Assembly: GCA_002329645.1 (NCBI GenBank)
Contig: DCTS01000093.1
Coordinates: 1 to 11,828 of the forward strand
Length of the DNA: 11,828 nt
From: Lachnoclostridium sp. UBA1434
Lineage (GTDB): Bacteria; Bacillota; Clostridia; Lachnospirales; Lachnospiraceae
Reading direction: 5' to 3'
Under the pieces are notes generated by a model. The model made no database searches. It worked only from the letters and a program-made list of their open reading frames with translations, and had not been told where the DNA came from. This document shows, in pieces, positions 5,704 to 11,828 of this stretch (its first letter is position 1; each line of letters begins with the position of its first letter). The position numbers and the translations under genes were made by a program.

Positions 5704-7428
5704 ATGAAAAGAAGGATTTTGTCAGTTTTACTAGTCTTTACTATGGTTCTGGCATTGACAGCATGTGGAAACAAGAATGATGACAAAAACGCCTCAGATG
5801 AGAAGACAAACAAGACGGAAAACAAGACGACTACAGATTCATCGAAAACAGATGACAGTAAAAAGTCTGCTGAGGAAGAAAGTGAACTGGTAAATGGAAA
5901 GTTCACAAAAACGCGTCAAATCACTGTTGAGGTTTATGACAGAGGAAATGATGGCGGTTCAGACCCGGAAAACAACATGTATACCGAATATATTAAGAAG
6001 GGTATGCTGGAAGAGCACAATGTAGAAGTAACCTTTAAGAAGGTTCCAAGATGGACAGAGACAGATGATATCAACAACCTTCTTGCAGCCGGTCAGGCCC
6101 CGGATATTTGTGTAACATATAGTTATCCGACAATTTTGACATATGCGCAGATGGGCGGTATTATTGATTTAAGCAGCTATGTAGATGATTATAAGGATTT
6201 GCTTCCTAATCTGTGGAATTGGCTTGGTGAGCAGAATATTTATTGGGATAAGGATCCCAAGACCGGAACACTGTGGGCTATTGAAGGAAAAAGAGCTGAG
6301 CAGCAGAGGATTGTAACCTTTGTTCGTCAGGATTGGCTTGATAAGCTTAATCTGAAAGCTCCTACAACCAGACAGGAGTTTGAAGATATGCTGTATGCAT
6401 TTAAAAATAATGCAGAGCTTCTTCTTGGCGCAGATGCAGACAAGATGGTACCTTTCTCTGTAAGCTATGATGTAGGTTGGAGAGCAGCAAACATTATTTA
6501 TTCCTTCATAGATCCTGATATTTCTGATAAAGAATACTACATTAACGGATTTGATGACAGATTGGCAACACAAAATGGTACCAAAGAAGCAATAAGACTC
6601 TTGAATAAATGGTACCATGAAGGCTTAATGTGGGATGATTTTGCTTTGTATGGAAGCGGAGATAACACAGAGACTGATATGATGAAGGCAGGATATGTTG
6701 GTGCTATTATGCATAACTGGGATATTCCTTTCCAGAACGGTGAAGATAGCATTAACAATAACCTTAAGAGAAATGTCGGAGAGAATGCAAAGTTTGTAGC
6801 AGTTGACTGCTTCGAAAATTCAGCAGGCAAGCGTGCTAAATTACTCTATAGTGCTGCCGGTGACAGAAAGATCTTCTTCCCTACAACTAATGATGAGCCT
6901 TTAGCATCTCTGCTGTATCTTGATTTTATCAGTAAACCTGAAACTATTAAGTATCTGCAGGCAGGCGAAAAGGGCGTTACTCATAATGTACTGGATAGCG
7001 GTGCAATTGAGATTATAGCAGCTACCGGAGATGCAATTCAGAACTCAGGTAAGAATATCGACTATACTATTACCTGCAATGGTATACATTTCGGAGATCC
7101 GGAATTGGCACAATTATCCCTGGCATACGGTTATGCAGGCGGTGAGCCGGATGATGTATTAGGGGCATATAATGCTGCAATCAATGAAGGGGTTTCTCCT
7201 AAGAATGTTAATGTGGGTGAGATAGCAGCAGAAGCAGGTGTAGGTGATACCTTATCTTCCAAGAGAGATCAGCTTTATGATAATGCAGTAGTTGCTGCAG
7301 AAGCTAACTTCGACTCTGTATGGGACAGCTATATGGCAGACTATCTGTCAGCAGGCGGTCAGGCAATTATGGATGAGCGTGCAGCAAAATGGCAGGAATT
7401 CTTCGGTGATTCCGACATGCTTCCGTAG
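5704..7428 (+). CDS. Sugar ABC transporter solute-binding lipoprotein, LplA-like
   Basis: Extracellular lipid-anchored binding protein for a CUT1 ABC importer, probably for arabino- or xylo-oligosaccharides given its neighbours. Residues 1-20 form a lipoprotein signal peptide with KRR, a hydrophobic core and lipobox LTAC (Cys21). A charged, Thr/Lys/Asp-rich linker runs to about residue 60. The rest is a family-1 extracellular solute-binding fold of about 510 residues, long as in LplA-like proteins. NNLLAAGQAPDICVTYS and the WAIEGKR/FVRQDWLDKLNLKAPTT region are typical of this group. A strong AAGGAGAGAGG ribosome binding site lies at about 5687-5697. Only a 25-codon scrap of a permease lies upstream and no permease lies downstream, so its transporter must be encoded elsewhere or has been lost. 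A strong terminator follows. Confidence 0.9.
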   Translation: MKRRILSVLLVFTMVLALTACGNKNDDKNASDEKTNKTENKTTTDSSKTDDSKKSAEEESELVNGKFTKTRQITVEVYDRGNDGGSDPENNMYTEYIKKGMLEEHNVEVTFKKVPRWTETDDINNLLAAGQAPDICVTYSYPTILTYAQMGGIIDLSSYVDDYKDLLPNLWNWLGEQNIYWDKDPKTGTLWAIEGKRAEQQRIVTFVRQDWLDKLNLKAPTTRQEFEDMLYAFKNNAELLLGADADKMVPFSVSYDVGWRAANIIYSFIDPDISDKEYYINGFDDRLATQNGTKEAIRLLNKWYHEGLMWDDFALYGSGDNTETDMMKAGYVGAIMHNWDIPFQNGEDSINNNLKRNVGENAKFVAVDCFENSAGKRAKLLYSAAGDRKIFFPTTNDEPLASLLYLDFISKPETIKYLQAGEKGVTHNVLDSGAIEIIAATGDAIQNSGKNIDYTITCNGIHFGDPELAQLSLAYGYAGGEPDDVLGAYNAAINEGVSPKNVNVGEIAAEAGVGDTLSSKRDQLYDNAVVAAEANFDSVWDSYMADYLSAGGQAIMDERAAKWQEFFGDSDMLP

Positions 7429-7477
7429 TATTGCAAACCGAGTTTGATTGTTATAATAATTTTCTTAATTAACTATT

Positions 7478-7510
7478 AAAAGATAGCAGGGCATGCCCTG
7501 CTATCTTTTT
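7478..7510. terminator. Bidirectional intrinsic terminator
   Basis: AAAAGATAGCAGGGCA and its exact reverse complement form a 16-bp palindrome, 7478-7509, folding with a CATG loop. T-tracts lie on both strands. It sits between the convergent binding-protein and AraC genes and can stop transcription from both sides. Confidence 0.88.
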
Positions 7511-7528
7511 ACTGAGCAATGTCTTTGA

Positions 7529-7570
7529 TGCCCTGCTAACTTTTTGTAGGGCATGCCCTGCTATCTTTAT
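7529..7570. repeat. Two extra copies of the terminator half-arm
   Basis: TGCCCTGCTAACTTTTT (7529-7545) and TGCCCTGCTATCTTTAT (7554-7570) repeat the right arm of the terminator at 7494-7510. The last copy keeps a short palindrome AGGGCATGCCCT (7548-7559). They look like partial duplications of the terminator and lie just downstream of the AraC stop. Confidence 0.8.
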
Positions 7571-7579
7571 ATTATATCC

Positions 7580-8347
7580 CTATTCTCTGAATTGACTCGG
7601 GGAACAGCCGCACAACTTTTTAAAATATCTTGAAAAATGATAAATATCGGAAAACCCGGAAACTTGAGCAATCTGATTAATAGTCAGCGCTTCATTGGTC
7701 AGGAGATACTTTGCTTTATCTATACGGGCATTCAACAGCTCCGCCTTGGGGGTCGTGTTAAAGAATAGTTTATAGTATGAATAGAACTGGCTCTTTTCAA
7801 GGTTCACCATCTTACACATCCGATCTATTGTCCATTCTTCCTGGCAGTACATAAGCATCTGCAGACGCAAGGCCTGGAATACCGAATACAGGGAGGAACC
7901 GGTGTACTCCTTGCATCTGCTTTTCAGATAATCCCTGTCAATATCAACCATTAACTGCAGAATAAGCCCATGAATCATTTCCTGATGATGCAGAGGCTTA
8001 ATAACGTATTCCCTGTGAATCTTCTTAATATACCAATTAATATTATCAGTATTTTCCGGATAGAATATCTTGTTCAGCGGAAAGGAGAATCCCTTCATAT
8101 CATGTTCCCCGGCAAAGAAATGCACATAGCTGTTGTAGAATTCTTTTACTGCCTGATATTTCTGCAGAACTCCGGGGGCATATAATATGCATGCACCGGG
8201 TTTCGTCTGAATTTTCTCACCGTTAATATAAAAGTTCATTGGGGACAGCAACAATAAGAACAGGTAGCTGGCACTTCCGTTTGGCCTGTAAATAATATCA
8301 TAATCAGGGTTATGGATATTGTAACCGCAATAGTCAATGATAAACAT
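7580..8347 (-). CDS. AraC-family transcriptional regulator
   Basis: DNA-binding regulator of 255 residues from the ATG at 8347. The N-terminal half is cupin-like, with segments such as FYINGEKIQTKPGACILYAPG and a following HFFAG, as in sugar-sensing AraC proteins. The C-terminal 100 residues carry the two helix-turn-helix units: WTIDRMCKMVNLEKSQFYSY, then ALTINQIAQVSGFSDIYHFS, followed by RYFKKLCGCSPSQFRE. It is convergent with the binding-protein gene and divergent from the GH51 gene, so it probably activates the arabinoxylan-use genes in response to arabinose, xylose or their oligosaccharides. The ligand is inferred from context. A longer start at 8377 exists but lacks a ribosome binding site. 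Confidence 0.9.
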   Translation of the reverse strand: MFIIDYCGYNIHNPDYDIIYRPNGSASYLFLLLLSPMNFYINGEKIQTKPGACILYAPGVLQKYQAVKEFYNSYVHFFAGEHDMKGFSFPLNKIFYPENTDNINWYIKKIHREYVIKPLHHQEMIHGLILQLMVDIDRDYLKSRCKEYTGSSLYSVFQALRLQMLMYCQEEWTIDRMCKMVNLEKSQFYSYYKLFFNTTPKAELLNARIDKAKYLLTNEALTINQIAQVSGFSDIYHFSRYFKKLCGCSPSQFRE

Positions 8348-8354
8348 ATTGGTA

Positions 8355-8362
8355 CACCCCCT
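8355..8362 (-). promoter_or_regulatory. Ribosome binding site deciding the AraC start
   Basis: On the minus strand AGGGGGTG stands seven bases before ATG 8347. The alternative ATG at 8377 has no purine-rich site before it, so the protein most likely begins MFIIDYCG. Confidence 0.75.
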
Positions 8363-8380
8363 GCCGTTAAATTGCATAAT

Positions 8381-8466
8381 CGGAAAATGAATAAAAACAT
8401 GCCACAGGTAATATTTGCCGGTTCGGAAGAAAAGACAAAAATAGCGGACTATAATTCATTTTGCCG
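8381..8466. promoter_or_regulatory. Candidate operator region between araC-type gene and GH51
   Basis: CGGAAAATGAAT (8381-8392) and ATTCATTTTGCCG (8454-8466) are inverted copies differing by one base. Related half-sites CGGAAGAAA (8424-8432) and TTTGCCG (8414-8420) lie between them. Arrays like this between an AraC gene and its divergent target are common binding sites; this assignment is inference from position and symmetry. Confidence 0.4.
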
Positions 8467-8477
8467 AAATTTAACTA

Positions 8478-8486
8478 TGCTATAAT
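8478..8486 (+). promoter_or_regulatory. Extended -10 promoter for GH51
   Basis: TGC followed by TATAAT (8481-8486) makes an extended -10 box. There is no good -35 at 17 bases, which fits a promoter needing an activator. The start of the gene is 38 bases further on, and the candidate operator lies immediately upstream. Confidence 0.55.
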
Positions 8487-8523
8487 TATTATAAATCAAG
8501 CTATAGAAAGGAGCAAATATAAA

Positions 8524-10020
8524 ATGAAAAAAGCAAAAGTATTTATAGACAAAAATTTTATTGTCGGAGAAGTTGACAAACGTATATATGGTTCCTTTAT
8601 TGAACATCTGGGTCGTGCAGTATATGAGGGCATCTACCAGCCTGACAGTCCCTTTGCGGATGAGCAGGGCTTTCGTAAGGATGTACTTGAATTAGTCCGT
8701 AATCTTAATGTTCCTGTAGTACGATACCCCGGCGGTAATTTTGTATCGGGATATCATTGGGAAGACGGTGTAGGGCCAAAGTCTGAGCGGCCTGCCAGAC
8801 TCGAACTGGCATGGGGTGTTATCGAAAGTAATCAGTTTGGTCTAAATGAGTTCATGGATTGGACAAAAAAGGCCAATTCGTCGGCAATGATGGCTATTAA
8901 CCTGGGAACCCGCGGTATTGATGATGCCAGGAATATAGTTGAGTACTGCAATATTGAAAAGGGCTCCTATTATAGTGATCTGCGCAGAAAACACGGCTAT
9001 GAAGCACCTCATAATATCAAGCTTTGGTGCCTGGGTAATGAAATGGACGGTCCATGGCAGATAGGACATAAGACTGCGGATGAGTACGGCCGCTTAGCTG
9101 AAGAAGCAGGAAGAATCATGCGAATGGTTGATCCTTCAATTGAGATGGTTGTTTGCGGCAGCTCAGGTCATGGCATGCCTACCTATGCAAGCTGGGAGGC
9201 CACGATACTGGATCACTGCTATGATCAGGCGGATTACCTGTCTCTTCATCAGTATTATGGCAACCAGGAAAATGACACGCCGAATTTCCTGGCAAGCTCA
9301 GTTGAAATGGACTGGTTCATATCCTCCGTTATTTCGATCTGCGACTATGTGAAGGCTAAGAAACGTAGTAAGAAAACTATTAATTTGTCTTTTGACGAAT
9401 GGAATGTATGGTATCATTCTCAAAATCAGGATAAAAAAATAGAGCGCTGGACTCAGGTACCTCATCAGCTGGAGGATGTATATAATTTTGAAGATGCCCT
9501 TCTGGTAGGAAGTATGCTGATAACATTGTTAAGGCATGCCGATAGGGTTAAGATAGCCTGTATTGCACAGCTTGTGAATGTAATAGCGCCCATCATGACA
9601 TCCGACACAGGTGCATGGAGGCAGACCATATATTATCCGTTTATGCATGCCAGCACCCTCGGCAGGGGGACAGTACTGCACACCATTGTTAATTCCCCTG
9701 TTTATGAAAGCAAGTACGGTGATGCGCCCTACCTTGATTCCGTGCTTATTGCAAATGAAGAAGAAGAGACATTGACCATATTTGCTGTAAATAAGGATCT
9801 GGAAGAGGAGATGGAGATGACCTGCGATCTGCGACAATTTGCAGGTTATAAGATTGTGGATCATATAGTTTTAACTCATGATGATTTAAAAGCTGAGAAC
9901 ACAGAAGCCAATCCGGATAATGTAAGACCTGGAAGCTGTAATCAGTCAAAGGTTGAGAAGGGTATTCTGGTCTCCGTGCTTGGAAAGCATAGCTGGAATG
10001 TAATAAGGTTAAAGAAGTAG
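8524..10020 (+). CDS. abfA: GH51 alpha-L-arabinofuranosidase
   Basis: Retaining exo-enzyme that releases arabinofuranose from arabinoxylan and arabinan oligosaccharides. No signal peptide is seen, so it should act in the cytoplasm on imported oligomers. At 498 residues it has the standard GH51 length: a (beta/alpha)8 barrel followed by a C-terminal beta domain. Landmarks are YGSFIEHLGRAVYEGIY near the start, RYPGGNFVSGYHWEDGVGP, acid/base Glu173 in WCLGNEMDGPWQ and nucleophile Glu292 in SFDEWNVWY. These lie within two residues of the catalytic Glu175/Glu294 of Geobacillus stearothermophilus AbfA. ATG 8524 is chosen over an upstream TTG at 8461, because AGAAAGGAG (8505-8513) precedes it and the promoter -10 lies inside the longer version. 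GH43 and an esterase follow in the same direction. Confidence 0.95.
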   Translation: MKKAKVFIDKNFIVGEVDKRIYGSFIEHLGRAVYEGIYQPDSPFADEQGFRKDVLELVRNLNVPVVRYPGGNFVSGYHWEDGVGPKSERPARLELAWGVIESNQFGLNEFMDWTKKANSSAMMAINLGTRGIDDARNIVEYCNIEKGSYYSDLRRKHGYEAPHNIKLWCLGNEMDGPWQIGHKTADEYGRLAEEAGRIMRMVDPSIEMVVCGSSGHGMPTYASWEATILDHCYDQADYLSLHQYYGNQENDTPNFLASSVEMDWFISSVISICDYVKAKKRSKKTINLSFDEWNVWYHSQNQDKKIERWTQVPHQLEDVYNFEDALLVGSMLITLLRHADRVKIACIAQLVNVIAPIMTSDTGAWRQTIYYPFMHASTLGRGTVLHTIVNSPVYESKYGDAPYLDSVLIANEEEETLTIFAVNKDLEEEMEMTCDLRQFAGYKIVDHIVLTHDDLKAENTEANPDNVRPGSCNQSKVEKGILVSVLGKHSWNVIRLKK

Positions 10021-10124
10021 ATATCCTGTGGGATTTCAATACTTAACGAGAACGAATGAAAAACCATAGATAATTATTCTAAAATAGTATTTCGCATCCG
10101 ATAACAGTTTGCCGAGGCATAAAA
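10021..10124 (+). other. Spacer between GH51 and GH43 genes
   Basis: The 104-base spacer has no clear terminator. GAGG at 10114-10117 serves as ribosome binding site for GH43. The genes are probably co-transcribed from the GH51 promoter. Confidence 0.5.
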
Positions 10125-11660
10125 ATGAATCGAGAGATAACGAATCCGATTACAAGATTAGACTTTCCGGACCCTGATGTCATCCGTGCGGATGATACCT
10201 ACTATATGGTCAGCACCACCATGCACTTTATGCCCGGAGGTGAAATATTACGATCCTATGATTTGGTTCATTGGGAATGTGCGGCTTATGTATATGATAC
10301 TCTGGATTCCACACCGGAGCAGCGGCTGGAGGGAGAAGGCAATATCTACGGCAAAGGAATGTGGGCAGCTTCCCTGCGATATCATAAGGGGACCTTTTAT
10401 GTTTGCTTTGTTGCCAATGATACTAAAAAAACATATCTGTATACCTCCGAAAGTATAACCGGCCCATGGAGGAAGCAGTATATTGAAGGCTTTTATCATG
10501 ACTGTTCACTGCTCTTTGACGATGACGACCGGGTGTATATAGCATATGGAAATAAAACTATTTACTTAACCGAATTGGAAGAAGATTTATCAAAACCTAA
10601 AAAAGGCGGATTAAACAGGATACTGGTTGTGGATGAGGGACACCCGGGATTAGGCTATGAGGGCTCTCACATATATAAGATTAACGGAAAGTATTATCTG
10701 TTTCTAATCCACTCGGCTCGTCATGAGTGGAAGCGAATACAGGCCTGCTTTGTATCCGATTCCCTTGAGGGGGATTTCGTAGGGGGAGATATCCTGAATG
10801 ATGATATGGGATATTTCAACTCCGGAATAGCCCAGGGAGGAATCGTAGATACCCCGGAGGGCAAATGGTATGGAATACTATTTCAGGACCGGACTGCGGT
10901 CGGGCGTATTCCTGTGCTTGTTCCCGTAACCTGGAAGGATGACTTTCCCGTATTCGGCATTAACGGCAAGGCACCTTGTCATATCGATACTAAGAGTACA
11001 AGGCCGGGATATCATTATGAACCATTGACAGGCAGTGATGATTTTAAGACACCACTCAAGAATTACTGGCAATGGAATCATGAACCAAACCATGAGTTTT
11101 GTTCATTGGATAATAAAAAGGGCTGCTATCGCATACAAACGAATAAGATTTGTACGGACCTTACCCGGGCGGTCAACACCTTAACCCAGCGTACCCTGTA
11201 CCCGGCCTGTGAAGCTATTGTAACTGTTGACGCAAGCCGCATAAAGGATGGCGATTATGCCGGGATATGTACTTTGCTGGGTTGTTACGGATGGGCAGGT
11301 ATCACGAAGGAGGAAGGAAAGTACTATCTAAGTATGCAGGCAAAGGAAGCGTCAGACCATTCCTTCACCGGCATAAGTAAGGATACAAAGGGAAAAGAAT
11401 TTGCCAGGGTTCCCGTAAACGGTTCGATTGTTACTTTAAAAGCAGCTGTCGATTATACTAATCAGGCAGATATAGCCGATTTTTATTACAGGAAGGATAG
11501 TGAATGGATAAGAATAGGCATTCGTCATAAGCTGGTATATAAAATGGATCATTTTGCAGGATGCCGCTTCGGTCTGTTTTACTATGCAACTAAAGAAACC
11601 GGCGGGACAGCAGAATTCTATAATTTTGTGTATAATGATACAATAAGTAATGAACGGTGA
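10125..11660 (+). CDS. GH43 arabinofuranosidase/beta-xylosidase
   Basis: Inverting glycosidase acting on arabinoxylan oligosaccharides, 511 residues and no signal peptide, so probably cytoplasmic. The N-terminal five-bladed propeller (about residues 1-310) carries the GH43 triad: base Asp16 in FPDPDVIR, pKa-modulating Asp126 in YHDCSLLF, and acid Glu179 in YEGSHIYK. The C-terminal portion (about 325-505) is the beta-sandwich found in the beta-xylosidase-like GH43 subfamilies, with a typical ending GCRFGLFYYATKETGGTAEFYNF. The opening NPITRLDFPDPDVIRADDTYYMVSTTMHFMPGG suggests the subfamily 11/12 group, where arabinofuranosidases and xylosidases both occur, so the exact substrate is open. It follows GH51 and precedes a carboxylesterase by 43 bases, an arrangement suited to trimming decorated xylan fragments. 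Confidence 0.9.
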   Translation: MNREITNPITRLDFPDPDVIRADDTYYMVSTTMHFMPGGEILRSYDLVHWECAAYVYDTLDSTPEQRLEGEGNIYGKGMWAASLRYHKGTFYVCFVANDTKKTYLYTSESITGPWRKQYIEGFYHDCSLLFDDDDRVYIAYGNKTIYLTELEEDLSKPKKGGLNRILVVDEGHPGLGYEGSHIYKINGKYYLFLIHSARHEWKRIQACFVSDSLEGDFVGGDILNDDMGYFNSGIAQGGIVDTPEGKWYGILFQDRTAVGRIPVLVPVTWKDDFPVFGINGKAPCHIDTKSTRPGYHYEPLTGSDDFKTPLKNYWQWNHEPNHEFCSLDNKKGCYRIQTNKICTDLTRAVNTLTQRTLYPACEAIVTVDASRIKDGDYAGICTLLGCYGWAGITKEEGKYYLSMQAKEASDHSFTGISKDTKGKEFARVPVNGSIVTLKAAVDYTNQADIADFYYRKDSEWIRIGIRHKLVYKMDHFAGCRFGLFYYATKETGGTAEFYNFVYNDTISNER

Positions 11661-11703
11661 GTAGTAATACAGAAAAATATACGATATTCAAAGGAGCAGG
11701 GAT

Positions 11704-11828
11704 ATGTTAAGAGTAGTAAAAACTGAAAACGGTGTTGTTCAGGGGCTTGCCGCAGCAGATCCTCGAATCACGAGCTTTCGCGGCATACCATTTGCAAAAC
11801 CGCCGGTGGGGGAATATCGCTGGCGTGC
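11704..11828 (+). CDS. Type-B carboxylesterase, 5' part only
   Basis: The window ends 41 codons into this gene. The visible N-terminus contains TENGVVQGL and SFRGIPFAKPPVGEYRWR, the diagnostic opening of type-B carboxylesterases (para-nitrobenzyl esterase group, alpha/beta hydrolase fold). The catalytic serine lies beyond the edge. AAAGGAGCAGG stands a few bases before the ATG. It lies 43 bases after GH43 and is probably in the same operon, so removal of acetyl or feruloyl groups from xylan oligomers is a reasonable guess, but only from context. Confidence 0.85.
   Translation, partial: MLRVVKTENGVVQGLAAADPRITSFRGIPFAKPPVGEYRWR

Noticed and set aside
6169..6830. Antisense ORFs within the solute-binding protein gene
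   Set aside because: They mirror the well-supported plus-strand lipoprotein and show no domain features.

Overview
The window comes from a low-GC, Gram-positive, fermentative anaerobe, most likely a plant-polysaccharide-degrading Lachnospiraceae (Clostridia). The clues are AT-rich DNA, strong AGGAGG-type ribosome binding sites, a lipoprotein solute-binding protein of the LplA type, an AraC regulator beside GH51/GH43 enzymes, and lactose/cellobiose-type PTS proteins. The genus is inference. All main genes read rightwards except an AraC regulator and a DeoR-family remnant.

Region 1 (about 130-4917) is a sugar-use cassette: PTS IIA, IIB and IIC, a GH1 6-phospho-beta-glycosidase, an epimerase resembling D-allulose-6-phosphate 3-epimerase (AlsE), and RpiB. 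RpiB enzymes can also act as allose-6-phosphate isomerase. Together they form a complete kinase-free route: uptake and C6 phosphorylation, hydrolysis of the phosphoglycoside, aldose-to-ketose isomerisation, then C3 epimerisation to fructose-6-phosphate. The GH1 keeps both catalytic glutamates and the phosphate-binding Ser/Lys/Tyr. However, the His that normally contacts O3 of the sugar is Lys152, and the usual Arg of the R-x-S-I-x-W motif is Asn107. Allose is the C3 epimer of glucose, so I infer that the cassette may handle beta-D-allosides or allose. This is the main candidate for an under-described system here.

Region 2 (4918-5703) is a scar. Two nearly identical 31-bp-arm hairpin repeats with short tandem tails enclose a fragment of a DeoR-family regulator that lacks its DNA-binding end. 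The second repeat abuts the last 25 codons of an ABC sugar permease. This is either repeat-associated gene loss or an assembly misjoin at repeats.

Region 3 (5704-11828) is an arabinoxylan/arabino-oligosaccharide locus: a solute-binding lipoprotein (its permeases are missing here), a bidirectional terminator with repeated units, a convergent AraC regulator, and then a divergent series of GH51 alpha-L-arabinofuranosidase, GH43 arabinofuranosidase/xylosidase and the start of a type-B carboxylesterase. The binding protein would capture oligosaccharides, and the GH51/GH43 enzymes would trim arabinose and xylose from them. The esterase may remove acyl groups, and the AraC protein is the likely local activator.
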